Shown: piece after piece, positions 1 through 7,289 of the stretch | How the letters are laid out: every line of letters starts with the position of its first letter | Position numbering within the stretch: the stretch's first letter is position 1 | Assembly: GCA_017379955.1 (NCBI GenBank) | Contig: JAFNVE010000080.1 | Coordinates: forward strand, 1-10,773 | Origin: Tidjanibacter sp. | GTDB taxonomy: Bacteria > Bacteroidota > Bacteroidia > Bacteroidales > Rikenellaceae | Direction of reading: 5' to 3' | Length of the DNA stretch: 10,773 bases | Notes under the pieces: model-generated | Database searches by the model: none | The model's input: the letters and a program-made list of their open reading frames with translations, nothing else | What the model was told of the DNA's origin: nothing | Made by a program: the position numbers and the translations under genes

Positions 1-16
1 CTCTCTCCTGCCAACC

Positions 17-61
17 AAAAACGACAAACGAGAGTAGTGGACAACTACTCTCGTTTGTCGT
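17..61 (-). terminator. Intrinsic terminator of the DUF819-family gene
   Basis: A perfect 18-bp inverted repeat (arms 21-38 and 44-61, loop GGACA) lies 18 bases beyond the stop codon of the minus-strand gene at 80-1246. Read on the minus strand, the stem is followed by a run of five T (plus-strand A at 17-21), the classic Rho-independent arrangement. The stem is unusually long and free of mismatches. The plus-strand side has no T run, so it probably works only for the minus-strand gene. Confidence 0.85.
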
Positions 62-79
62 AATGTATTAAACTCTGTG

Positions 80-1246
80 TTACAAGATACCCAGCAGTTG
101 GGCCATCAGCACACCAAAATAGTTGCCTCCGGCGAAGCCGATGATACCTGCACCGAGGCCGACAATGAGCGATTGTTTATTCTTCATCGCTGCCGAAATC
201 ATAGGCACAAAGGGAGGCGAGTTGATAAATGCCACTGACGAAACGACCATCGAATCTGCATCTACCTTCATCAGTCGGCAGAATACCGCGTGAAGCACCA
301 GAGAGCCAAATACAGCCACTACGATATAGGCGAGTTGATTGAGTCCGCCCATAAGGTCAAAGGTCGAAAAATCGGCCATAGAGGCGATTGTAATGCTAAA
401 TATGTAGATGAAGTACATACCAATATCGTAACTATACTTAATCTCCCTGACCTTTTGCTTGAACGACGCCACAACAGCAAGTGTCGAACACATCAGGATA
501 AATATTACCATAAACCAGTCGTCGCCAAAGGGGAGTGCTACACCAGCCGAAACAGCCACAATAGCGAGAGTGAGCAGCAGACCGCGTTTGAGGTGGGGGA
601 GTCCCTCTTTTGTGAAGAGGCCCTTGTATGGGTTTTGTTTGGTTTGTGCTATCTGCGCATCAAGTTCGGCTTTATCCTCTGCTGTAAGGGTAGTGGTTGT
701 CTTCTGCTTGTAGAGGCGGCGTGCCAGACGAATACCTATGCCGACGAGGAAGACAAGGTAGAGGAAAGATATGATGATATCGTAGGAACAGAGCATAATA
801 TAACCCTCGCTGCTCACCTGAAATATGCTTTGGAGTGCCGCAGCGTTGAGCATACCGCCCGTGTACATTCCCGACATTATACCGCCAATCTCTGCTCCCT
901 CGGCCACCTTATTGCCGAAGCAAAGGAAACCAATCACCACAGCAATAGCCACCGAGAGAAAACCGCTGATGACCACTTTGAGTTGCAGTGTGGTGTCGCT
1001 CTTGGTGAATCGGCAGCCGTAGAGCATCATCGGGATAGCGATGGGGATTGCCACATTGGGCAGGAAGTCTTGCAGAACAACAATCTCCTCCTTCATAATC
1101 GGGAGGTTGCCGAGCAATATGCCGAGCGCATAGAGAATCATCACGGGGCCGAGCGTGTCGAGCGCAGGATATTTGCGACAGAGCCATATAACACCCGCAG
1201 GCGTCAGACAGAATATCGCTAAGAGAATAATGTAATTGATAATCAT
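80..1246 (-). CDS. DUF819-family integral membrane protein
   Basis: This 388-residue protein is hydrophobic almost throughout, with about ten or more membrane-spanning segments. The first lies at roughly residues 3-22 and includes no cleavable signal. One Lys/Gln/Thr-rich hydrophilic loop at about 176-215 splits it into two halves. Glycine-rich helices near 115-135 (IGGIMSGMYTGGMLNAAAL) and the C-terminal stretch GLGAGIIGFAGGNYFGVLMA resemble the DUF819 (YjcL-like) family, whose members are about 380-400 residues long. The family is thought to be transporter-like, but I know of no settled substrate. The gene stands alone with its own -7 element (1293-1300) and terminator (17-61). Long antisense frames across it are shadows. 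Confidence 0.8.
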   Translation of the reverse strand: MIINYIILLAIFCLTPAGVIWLCRKYPALDTLGPVMILYALGILLGNLPIMKEEIVVLQDFLPNVAIPIAIPMMLYGCRFTKSDTTLQLKVVISGFLSVAIAVVIGFLCFGNKVAEGAEIGGIMSGMYTGGMLNAAALQSIFQVSSEGYIMLCSYDIIISFLYLVFLVGIGIRLARRLYKQKTTTTLTAEDKAELDAQIAQTKQNPYKGLFTKEGLPHLKRGLLLTLAIVAVSAGVALPFGDDWFMVIFILMCSTLAVVASFKQKVREIKYSYDIGMYFIYIFSITIASMADFSTFDLMGGLNQLAYIVVAVFGSLVLHAVFCRLMKVDADSMVVSSVAFINSPPFVPMISAAMKNKQSLIVGLGAGIIGFAGGNYFGVLMAQLLGIL

Positions 1247-1292
1247 TTGGGCTATCTTATTTGCGTTTGTAATTAACCGCTTGTGCTATCCA

Positions 1293-1300
1293 CAAATATA
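1293..1300 (-). promoter_or_regulatory. Bacteroidota -7 element upstream of the DUF819 gene
   Basis: On the minus strand this reads TATATTTG, an exact match to the Bacteroidota housekeeping -7 consensus TAnnTTTG. It lies about 47 bases upstream of the start codon at 1246. I see no good TTTG -33 element at the usual distance of about 19-21 bases, so this call rests on the -7 box and its position alone. Confidence 0.55.
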
Positions 1301-1352
1301 ACCCTTTTCCGCAAATGATGTTCTATCTGGTGTTTAATATAGGTATTTATAC

Positions 1353-2717
1353 CTATATAGAGATTGTGGATTGTATGTGTAAATCAAGACTGTTATTCTC
1401 GTAATCGTATGCAGAAATATGGTTGTTGTATTTTTCCCAATTGCGTTGACTTTTATAGGCGTCTAATGCATTGAAAGGGACATATATATTACAACCAATA
1501 GGGTAGGGTGTGTGCATCAAGCTGCCACCTGCTATTTTGGTGTGTGTAAAGTAGTCGAATACAAAATCTCCTGCAAATATTGGCGGAATTGTTGCTTTAC
1601 AATAGACGCTTTTTAGGGCTTTACACTCGGCAAATGCTCCGTAACCAATTGTAGTTACTCGGCTTGGTATAATAACGCTCCTGAGAGCTGTGCAGTAGTT
1701 AAATGCCTTGTCGGCAATTGATGTTATGCTGCTGGGAAGTGTGACGGTTATCAGATCTCTACAATTTGCAAATGCTGATTCTCCGATTGATGAGATCTCG
1801 GCATTAAACTTAATTATCCAACAATTATGGCTCGCGTCGTATGTGTTGGAGATGATACTTGCACCGAAGCCGAATTCGCTCTTTGGTGTAGTAGCCTCCG
1901 TTGTACTGCCGTTGGTGTACCATATTTCATCGTTGGCAGGCCTATCCTGTTGGTTGCGGTCGAAGTTATATTCTCGCTTGTTCGTAAAGTCGTAGCCGAT
2001 AATATATTTCGCAAACTTGCTCCAGTCTTCGTTAGATTTGTAGAGGTTTACCACATCCTCATAAACATATATTTTGCAATCAATATTTGTATAGGGTGCG
2101 GAGAACCAATAATCTCCGAAGGGTGGTATTTTGGCCTTGCAGTATATGTTTGCAAGATTGGAGCAACCTTCAAATGCTTCCGTGCCGATAGAGAGCAGGG
2201 TTTCGGGGAATGTTACACTAATTAAATCTCTGCATTCATAAAAAGTCCTCTCGCCAATTGCAACAACACCATTTGGGATGTTTATGCTTATTAGGCTTTC
2301 ACAATTCTTAAATGCAAAGTCGCCTATGAAAGTTACACTCTCGGGGATGTTGATATTTTTGAGTTTGGTGCACCAAATGAAGGCTCTCTCTCCGATGGAT
2401 GTCACGCCGTATGGAATAGTAATTGTTTCTAAGTTGGTGCAACTGCGAAATGCGTGATCTTCAATTGTGGTAACACTGTTTGGAACCTGTATGCTAATCA
2501 GACTCTTGTCGCGAGCAAACGCACCACTCCCAATAGCGGTAATCTCTCTGTCAAAGGAGAGTATCCAGCAACTTTTTTCTGAATCATAGCTATTGGATAT
2601 AATCTCCGCTCCGAATCCCTCATTTGTGCAGGGGATTGTTGCCTCGGTCGTGCTGCCATTTGTATACCAAATCTCGTTTGAGGCAGGTACGAGAGAATTG
2701 CTCTCAGTGGATTCCAT
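1353..2717 (-). CDS. BspA-like leucine-rich repeat protein (two modules, no signal peptide)
   Basis: The 454-residue protein carries treponemal/BspA-type leucine-rich repeats: repeated units like ITAIGSGAF, VTSIGERAF and VTFIGDFAF separated by about 23 residues, with C..L and IxIP signatures. It is built as two related modules. Each opens with EIWYTNGSTTEAT (residues 15-27 and 264-276), then FGA.IISN.YD....CWI, then LRRs, then a YCKA.IPP segment and an IYV.....YKS..W.K end piece. Module 1 (about 14-243) has six or so repeats; module 2 (about 263-438) has fewer. BspA proteins are normally exported and bind host or bacterial surfaces, but here no signal peptide or lipobox is visible. The ATG at 2717 is supported by an in-frame stop six codons or so upstream and a promoter at 2766-2797. 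The gene looks more AT-rich than its neighbours. Function is inferred from family only. Confidence 0.85.
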   Translation of the reverse strand: MESTESNSLVPASNEIWYTNGSTTEATIPCTNEGFGAEIISNSYDSEKSCWILSFDREITAIGSGAFARDKSLISIQVPNSVTTIEDHAFRSCTNLETITIPYGVTSIGERAFIWCTKLKNINIPESVTFIGDFAFKNCESLISINIPNGVVAIGERTFYECRDLISVTFPETLLSIGTEAFEGCSNLANIYCKAKIPPFGDYWFSAPYTNIDCKIYVYEDVVNLYKSNEDWSKFAKYIIGYDFTNKREYNFDRNQQDRPANDEIWYTNGSTTEATTPKSEFGFGASIISNTYDASHNCWIIKFNAEISSIGESAFANCRDLITVTLPSSITSIADKAFNYCTALRSVIIPSRVTTIGYGAFAECKALKSVYCKATIPPIFAGDFVFDYFTHTKIAGGSLMHTPYPIGCNIYVPFNALDAYKSQRNWEKYNNHISAYDYENNSLDLHIQSTISI

Positions 2718-2765
2718 TGTTTTAGTATGCTATTCTTGTGCGAATTATTCTCTGTATTTCCAATG

Positions 2766-2797
2766 TAAAGATATGCACTATTCCCGACAAAGACAAA
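2766..2797 (-). promoter_or_regulatory. Promoter of the BspA-like gene
   Basis: The minus strand has a -33 TTTG (2797-2794), a 20-base spacer, and a -7 TATCTTTA (2773-2766) that differs from TAnnTTTG only at the last base. Transcription would begin near 2759, giving a leader of about 40 bases before the ATG at 2717. This independent promoter lies downstream of the tRNA terminator, so the LRR gene is probably its own unit. Confidence 0.55.
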
Positions 2798-2814
2798 ATA
2801 GTAGATGACCGATA

Positions 2815-2850
2815 TATAAAAAAAAACAACCGAAGATGAAATCTTCGGCT
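2815..2850 (-). terminator. Intrinsic terminator of tRNA-Lys
   Basis: Perfect 8-bp arms CCGAAGAT (2830-2837) and ATCTTCGG (2841-2848) with a 3-base loop lie just downstream of the tRNA on the minus strand. They are followed in that direction by TTG and a long T run (plus-strand A tract at about 2818-2826). This is a standard Rho-independent terminator ending the tRNA transcript. Confidence 0.85.
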
Positions 2851-2863
2851 GTCGTTAACTCCG

Positions 2864-2936
2864 TGCTCCCTCTGGGGCTCGAACCCAGGACCCCAACATT
2901 AAGAGTGTCGTGCTCTACCAGCTGAGCTAAAGAAGC
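2864..2936 (-). tRNA. tRNA-Lys (anticodon CUU)
   Basis: The minus strand folds into a complete cloverleaf. The acceptor arms GCTTCTT and AGGGAGC pair with a few G-U pairs. The D stem is GCTC/GAGC around AGCTGGTA, and the anticodon stem CGACA/TGTTG holds the loop CTCTTAA. A five-base variable region follows, then the T arm CTGGG-TTCGAGC-CCCAG. Loop position 34-36 is CTT, so it decodes AAG lysine codons. The discriminator base is A (plus-strand T at 2864), as in most lysine tRNAs, and no CCA is encoded. It is a single-tRNA unit with its own promoter and terminator. Confidence 0.96.
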
Positions 2937-2979
2937 ATTTTAGGAAATGCCTTCGTTCGTTTAACTCCCGAAAGCGGTG

Positions 2980-3010
2980 CAAAGATAGACACATTTTGAT
3001 TATCTGCAAA
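2980..3010 (-). promoter_or_regulatory. Promoter of tRNA-Lys
   Basis: The minus strand shows a -33 TTTG (3010-3007), a 19-base spacer, and a perfect -7 TATCTTTG (2987-2980). This is the strongest promoter match in the window and is well placed, with the tRNA 5' end about 43 bases downstream of the -7 box. The AT-rich stretch further upstream (3010-3058) separates it from the Gate-domain gene. It contains T runs on the minus strand but no clear stem, so I do not call a terminator for that gene. Confidence 0.75.
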
Positions 3011-3058
3011 ATTTTTGCCCAATTTTTTCAAAAAAAATGCAGAATTGTTCCCTTTTTG

Positions 3059-4207
3059 TTATATCAGTGTCCACAAAACATATATCCAATGGGCCGAAAT
3101 AGCCGCCACCAGGCCACCGATAGTATGTGCAGCGATAGCCTTGGGTGTCAGCGAGCGGTAGCCTATCGAGTCGAGCATTGCGGTATGGGTGCTCAGATAG
3201 CCGCTCCAGCACATACCGATAGCGGTAAATACAGCGATGGCGTTTCCGTCAATCCATCCCATCTCCATAAAGTTAGGTATCAGGCCAAGTGCAGCACCTA
3301 CTGCGCCAAGTGCCGTAATCGGGAATGCCACCAGATGGGGGTCGTTAAACCCGAAGAGCCACTCGAAGAGGAAGTCAATCTTCTCCGCCAGCCAGGGGAG
3401 AACTGCCACGCCCTCGTATGCCGCACCCGTATAACTACCATCTGCCGATGCACCAAAGGTGAGAATCATTACCAGTGTTGAGATTATCAGCACGCCGGGG
3501 ATAATCGCCAAGCCCACCTCAACGCCCGTCTTGCCACCGTCGAGCAGTGAGTTGAGGATGCGTACAAAGAGTGATTGGCGCTCCTCCTTTTCTGCTTCGC
3601 TATGTTCCTCTGCGGGCTCGGGGATGGCAGGCTCGGTCAGGTAGTGAGGATAAGCGCGTAGTACGAATCGTTGCATCAGTCGTGTGGTGACGATTGAGCC
3701 TATAATTGCGCCAATCAGTCCGATAAATGGCTCGGAGTAGAAGCCCTGACCCACCATAAAGACAATCACCAGCATACCCATACCAAACGAAGTGCCGAAG
3801 TTGACGAGTGAGATATATTGGTACTTCTTGAAGTACGATGCGAATTTCTTATCCTGTGATAGTGAGATTATTGCGGGGTTGTCCGAGAGAAATGTCATTA
3901 CAGCGCCGAGTGATGCCACACCTGGCAGACCAAAGAGTGGCTTCATCAGCGGGCGTAGCAGTTGCTCAAAGAGTTTCACTACGCCAAACTCTACAAATAT
4001 GCGCCCGATCGCTCCGGTGATTACGCATATCGCCATCAGGTAGAATACGGTGTTCAGCAACAGATCGTGGCTGGTCTTCATTATCGTATTGAGCATATTT
4101 GGCAGCCCCATCACCGAGCCGAGATAGCCGAAGATGAGTACGAATATTGCCAGACAGGTTATGCCCGAGGGTATACGAAACTTTTTGTGCTGAGAGTTAT
4201 TTGCCAT
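3059..4207 (-). CDS. Gate-domain (nucleoside recognition) membrane protein, YjiH-like
   Basis: This 382-residue inner-membrane protein has two hydrophobic halves (about 15-180 and 226-380) joined by a Glu-rich cytoplasmic linker at about 190-215. The pattern fits the Gate/nucleoside-recognition family (SpmA/SpmB, FeoB core and nucleoside transporter relatives). Recognisable pieces are GAIGRIFVEFGVVKLFEQLLRPLMKPLF, GLPGVASLGAVMTFLSDNPA, VEVGLAIIPGVLIIST, and the C-terminal GYLSTHTAMLDSIGYR. The family includes transporters and proteins of unknown function; the substrate here cannot be read from sequence. The ATG at 4207 is 12 bases after the porin-like gene's stop, so the two are almost certainly co-transcribed, with this gene second. 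Length looks complete. Confidence 0.75.
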   Translation of the reverse strand: MANNSQHKKFRIPSGITCLAIFVLIFGYLGSVMGLPNMLNTIMKTSHDLLLNTVFYLMAICVITGAIGRIFVEFGVVKLFEQLLRPLMKPLFGLPGVASLGAVMTFLSDNPAIISLSQDKKFASYFKKYQYISLVNFGTSFGMGMLVIVFMVGQGFYSEPFIGLIGAIIGSIVTTRLMQRFVLRAYPHYLTEPAIPEPAEEHSEAEKEERQSLFVRILNSLLDGGKTGVEVGLAIIPGVLIISTLVMILTFGASADGSYTGAAYEGVAVLPWLAEKIDFLFEWLFGFNDPHLVAFPITALGAVGAALGLIPNFMEMGWIDGNAIAVFTAIGMCWSGYLSTHTAMLDSIGYRSLTPKAIAAHTIGGLVAAISAHWIYVLWTLI

Positions 4208-4219
4208 TGTGTCAGTTGT

Positions 4220-5215
4220 TTACATAATTTTTAGATACCACGTTGCGCCCACTTTTATCATCCCTCTGCCGTCTGTGAGTGTGCCTTGTGGGTTGGCGTT
4301 TGTGCCACTCACTGCCGACCATATGGCGTGCAGACGAAGGTCGCGCGTGCCGAGCGGGAAGTATTCTACACCTGCACCAACTTGTGTCAGCTCTGTGCCG
4401 GCAAATACCATCGTGTCAAAGGGTGGGGTGGTTGAGTTGTTGCGGTCGTAGGTGGCGCGTAGAAGCAGACTCACCTTGTCGCTTGCTCTCCATTTGAGTC
4501 CACCCATCACAGATGCCGAATCGAAGAGTCCACCTTCGCCTGTTGTGCGGCACATAGCGTCGAGTTCGAGTGTTATACTGTTGAAGTTCAGACGATTGCC
4601 AAGTGCGAAGTAGCAGAGGTATCTGTTGGGGAGATACTCGTATATGTTTATGGAGTGGGCTGCTGAGTAGGGCCCGAAGTTGCCGTACCACATCAGGTCG
4701 TAGCCGATGAGATTTGTCGCGGGGGTGTCGAAGGGGCTGCGGTTGAGTTGGAGGAGGAAGGTGTTGTTCCCTTTGTCAGTTGTGTAGGCCGCCTTTGCAC
4801 CAATCTGATAACAGGCAATGTTGTTCCAGAATTCCGAGGCAAAGTAGATGTCGATGGGTGCGCTGTCGTACTCCCACCCGCCGATTGAGAGCGTCTGCTG
4901 TCCGAAGGTGAAACTCCAATTGGGCGTTGGGTTGTAGGCGAGGTAGAGCTTATCGGTTGCGCGCAGTGGATTCTCGGCAGTTATTGCCTTATTGAATCTC
5001 TGTCGCCAACCAACTGATATTTGGTCTGTTATGTTGCCCGAAATGGCCAGATTGAGATAGTCCGCGCTGAAACCCGATAGCGCATCACTCTGCGGCAACG
5101 CCATATTTTCACTGATGCGCGCCTGCAACTCTATCGTTGTCCTCTCCTGCGCCCTTGCCTCCACTGCTCCCAGCACCGCCAGCGCCAAAACCACCACTCG
5201 AAAGCCTCTTTTCAT
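4220..5215 (-). CDS. Porin-like outer-membrane beta-barrel protein
   Basis: The protein has 331 residues. Residues 1-22 are a signal peptide: basic MKRGFR, a hydrophobic core, and the cleavage site ARA before QE. The mature part is a run of alternating amphipathic strands with many aromatic residues, as in outer-membrane barrels. Motifs such as LYLAYNPTPNWSFTFGQQ, GVEYFPLGTRDLRLHAIWS and GMIKVGATWYLKIM are like those of the OprO/OprP or related porin families common in Bacteroidota. The last residues alternate hydrophobically but end in Met rather than the usual Phe or Trp. It is the first gene of an operon with the Gate-domain membrane protein and probably admits that protein's substrate across the outer membrane. 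Substrate unknown; the barrel is a confident inference, the exact family less so. Confidence 0.72.
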   Translation of the reverse strand: MKRGFRVVVLALAVLGAVEARAQERTTIELQARISENMALPQSDALSGFSADYLNLAISGNITDQISVGWRQRFNKAITAENPLRATDKLYLAYNPTPNWSFTFGQQTLSIGGWEYDSAPIDIYFASEFWNNIACYQIGAKAAYTTDKGNNTFLLQLNRSPFDTPATNLIGYDLMWYGNFGPYSAAHSINIYEYLPNRYLCYFALGNRLNFNSITLELDAMCRTTGEGGLFDSASVMGGLKWRASDKVSLLLRATYDRNNSTTPPFDTMVFAGTELTQVGAGVEYFPLGTRDLRLHAIWSAVSGTNANPQGTLTDGRGMIKVGATWYLKIM

Positions 5216-5249
5216 CCCTTTGCTAAACTCTGTTAATCATATTCCCAAA

Positions 5250-5257
5250 CAAATATA
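5250..5257 (-). promoter_or_regulatory. -7 element of the porin/Gate-domain operon
   Basis: The minus strand reads TATATTTG, an exact TAnnTTTG match about 35 bases upstream of the porin-like start codon. The -33 region is weak (no TTTG about 19-21 bases further up), which may mean activation by a regulator; that is inference. It sits in the divergent region 5216-5338 shared with the plus-strand operon. Confidence 0.6.
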
Positions 5258-5309
5258 CAACTCTTTCCGTAATTTCGTCTACTGCGCGGAGGATTTTGCT
5301 GAGAATTAT

Positions 5310-5317
5310 TATCTTTG
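5310..5317 (+). promoter_or_regulatory. -7 element of the 5339-7289 operon
   Basis: TATCTTTG matches TAnnTTTG exactly and lies 21 bases before the ATG at 5339, giving a short leader of about 15 bases. No convincing -33 TTTG is present at standard spacing (the TTTG at 5295-5298 is too close). With the porin promoter this makes a divergent arrangement, the two -7 boxes being about 53 bases apart. Confidence 0.55.
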
Positions 5318-5338
5318 CTCTGCTGAAATATGTGAATT

Positions 5339-5941
5339 ATGAGATTAAAGACTCTACTTACTTTACTGGTTTTGATGATTTCGTTCTCGGCGGAGGCTGG
5401 GGGAAGGTTGGAATATCGCGGATTTTCGGGCGGTATGATGCTCCACTCAGGATGGGTTAACGGTGGCCAGATGGAGATTGGCGGTGCTATGCAGAAGATG
5501 GAGGGACTTCCCACGGGTATTGGCGGTGCTCTCAAGGTGCAACTCGGCGACCATCTGCGCGTAGGTACCGAGGGCTATACTTCTGCTCTCGCATATGGCG
5601 ATTTTAACTCCTCACTCTCAGTGGGTTGGGGCGGTCTGCTGGTCGATTGGGCGTTTGTGGATCGTAGTGGAAAGACCTCGTTCTTTGGTGCTACCGTGGG
5701 CGGTGGCTCGGTGAAGAATCTGACACTGAACACTGAGCCTGCTGATGATTTTGTCGCAGAAGAGGGTGTCTCGTTCCGTCGCTATGCCGTGCCTCTTATT
5801 ACTCCTTTTGTTGGTATGGAATATCCTCTGACAGAACGAATTAATGTTGTTGTCAAGGCCGATTGTCTTATCCCGCTCAGTGATGCACCCGACTTTCCGC
5901 TTGGCGTGCGCCTCTATGTGGGTTTTATGTTTGGTCATTAA
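5339..5941 (+). CDS. Exported beta-rich protein of unknown function
   Basis: The protein has 200 residues and I do not recognise its family. Residues 1-20 are a typical signal peptide (MRLK, a Leu-rich core, then AEA before GG), with no lipobox cysteine. The mature part is rich in Gly and aromatic residues, with alternating hydrophobic strands (for example LEYRGFSGGMMLHSGW, FFGATVGGGSVKNL, and the end GVRLYVGFMFGH). This suggests a small outer-membrane barrel of perhaps eight strands, or a periplasmic beta protein. It is the first gene of an operon: the next ATG is 11 bases after its stop. Neither partner (acetyltransferase and metallo-hydrolase) explains it. The gene call is strong; function is unknown. 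Confidence 0.8.
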   Translation: MRLKTLLTLLVLMISFSAEAGGRLEYRGFSGGMMLHSGWVNGGQMEIGGAMQKMEGLPTGIGGALKVQLGDHLRVGTEGYTSALAYGDFNSSLSVGWGGLLVDWAFVDRSGKTSFFGATVGGGSVKNLTLNTEPADDFVAEEGVSFRRYAVPLITPFVGMEYPLTERINVVVKADCLIPLSDAPDFPLGVRLYVGFMFGH

Positions 5942-5952
5942 TCGTTTGTGCT

Positions 5953-6492
5953 ATGGGTAGCGAGGTACAATATCGAATCTGTGAGGTTGGTGAGGAGGCT
6001 ATTCCTCAGCTCAGAGAGTTAGCGTGGGTGATTTTTCCTCACACATACCGCACTATGCTCTCTCCGGAACAGATTGATTATATGATGGATATGATGTACT
6101 CCGAACGTGCTATCCTCTGGCAGATGCGTGAGCGTGGCGACCTTTATTTTTTCCTCTTGCGCACCATAGACGACCAAGAAGAGCCGATAGGTTATCTCTC
6201 TGTAAGGCTAGATGGCGAGCGCACATATCACCTCGAAAAACTCTATACCCTCCCCTCGGTGCGTGGACTTGGGTTGGGGTGTATGCTCTTTGATCATGCC
6301 AGAAAAGTGGCCTCGGAGTGGGCTGGTGGCAAGGCGTGCAGACTCGAACTAAATGTCAATCGCGATAATCCTGCAGTGGGTTTCTATCTCCGTATGGGTA
6401 TGCACCAGGCGGGGCGTGGCGATTTCCCAATTGGGCAGGGCTACTATATGAACGACTATATTATGGCAATCGATATCCCCGAAAAGCAATGA
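5953..6492 (+). CDS. GNAT-family N-acetyltransferase
   Basis: This 179-residue cytoplasmic protein has the Gcn5-related acetyltransferase fold. The acetyl-CoA loop is RGLGLG (residues 104-109, the R/QxxGxG/A motif), preceded by strand HLEKLYTLP and followed by helix CMLFDHARKVASEW. Motif B is seen as LELNVNRDNPAVGFYLRMGM (about 131-150), ending in the usual Y-x-x-x-G segment. It transfers an acetyl group from acetyl-CoA to an amine; the acceptor is unknown. Its stop overlaps the start of the metallo-hydrolase gene (ATGA at 6489-6492), so the two are translationally coupled and probably made in fixed proportion. Confidence 0.88.
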   Translation: MGSEVQYRICEVGEEAIPQLRELAWVIFPHTYRTMLSPEQIDYMMDMMYSERAILWQMRERGDLYFFLLRTIDDQEEPIGYLSVRLDGERTYHLEKLYTLPSVRGLGLGCMLFDHARKVASEWAGGKACRLELNVNRDNPAVGFYLRMGMHQAGRGDFPIGQGYYMNDYIMAIDIPEKQ

Positions 6493-7289
6493 TAACCATC
6501 ACAATACTCTCCGAAAATCGTCCTTCGCCGACACGTCCCGAACTCCTCCCTGAACACGGTCTGTCGGTGTGGGTAGAGTCCCCTGCGGGTAACTTTCTTG
6601 TCGATGCGGGGGCTTCGGATGTTTTTGTGCGTAATGCTGAGATGTTGGGTGTTGATCTTGCTACGACCACTGCTATAATTCTATCTCACGCCCACCGTGA
6701 CCATACGGGAGGTATGGCATATATGCCTGAGTCATTGAAGAATAAACCTATCTATTGTGATAATAATCTCTTTCAGCAAAAGTGCTATTCGGTGCGTGGT
6801 GGAGTGCGTCACGATATATCTGCTCCCGAATTGAAGATTGCTCGAAATCTGCCCGAACTCCCTATTAAATTAATCTCGGCAGAGGATTTTGGCTACCCAC
6901 AGCCTGTGGCTAACAGATATCTCAGCATTGAGAAGGATGGGGTAGAGGTGGCAGATGATTTTGCCCATGAACTCACCATTGTTCTGCCTACTTCTGAGGG
7001 ATTGGTTATTATCTCCCCCTGCTCGCATCGTGGCGTGGCAAATATCATCGCTACTTGCCAGCGTGTGTGTTGTGAGGAGCGTGTTGTTGCCTTTATTGGC
7101 GGTCTGCATCTTCCTGATTATGAGGGCGTAGAAAGTGAGGTAAGATTGGTTGCTAACTCTATCCGTCAGGTAGCTCCAGAGACGCATATCTACACGGGCC
7201 ACTGCACCTCGGACAGGGCAATAGAGGTACTTGGAGAGTTGTTGCCCAACCTCCACAAGTTGCATACAGGTCTTAGAATTGAGATTTAG
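6489..7289 (+). CDS. MBL-fold metallo-hydrolase, COG1237 type
   Basis: The protein has 266 residues. The metal-binding signature HAHRDH (residues 67-72) is intact. Further likely metal ligands are His180 (SPCSH), His207 (GGLHL) and His238 (TGHCT). The N-terminal EHGLSVWVES and the order of these motifs match COG1237, a metallo-beta-lactamase-fold group related to the enzyme making the pterin precursor of methanopterin. In bacteria these are hydrolases of unknown, often phospho-ester, substrates. No signal peptide is present, so it acts in the cytoplasm. It is the last gene of its operon, overlapping the GNAT gene by four bases upstream and, tail to tail, the 7286-7870 gene by four bases downstream. 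Confidence 0.87.
   Translation: MITITILSENRPSPTRPELLPEHGLSVWVESPAGNFLVDAGASDVFVRNAEMLGVDLATTTAIILSHAHRDHTGGMAYMPESLKNKPIYCDNNLFQQKCYSVRGGVRHDISAPELKIARNLPELPIKLISAEDFGYPQPVANRYLSIEKDGVEVADDFAHELTIVLPTSEGLVIISPCSHRGVANIIATCQRVCCEERVVAFIGGLHLPDYEGVESEVRLVANSIRQVAPETHIYTGHCTSDRAIEVLGELLPNLHKLHTGLRIEI

Noticed and set aside
290..1222. A 310-codon open frame on the plus strand opposite the DUF819 gene.
   Set aside because: Its translation is rich in His, Glu and Arg with no recognisable domain or hydrophobic pattern, whereas the minus strand gives a clear membrane protein with promoter and terminator. It is an antisense shadow.
1339..1356. The palindrome ATAGGTAT-TT-ATACCTAT at the end of the BspA-like gene, as a terminator.
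   Set aside because: The loop is only two bases, the stem is AT-rich and overlaps the stop codon, and no T run follows on the minus strand.
2864..2936. tRNA-Lys as the attachment site of an integrated element carrying the BspA-like gene.
   Set aside because: No integrase is present, and I found no repeat of the tRNA 3' end elsewhere in the window.
3010..3058. T-rich stretch after the Gate-domain gene as an intrinsic terminator.
   Set aside because: T runs are present on the minus strand but no convincing GC-containing stem precedes them; only weak A/T pairings and a GCAAAA-A-TTTTGC repeat with an impossible one-base loop.
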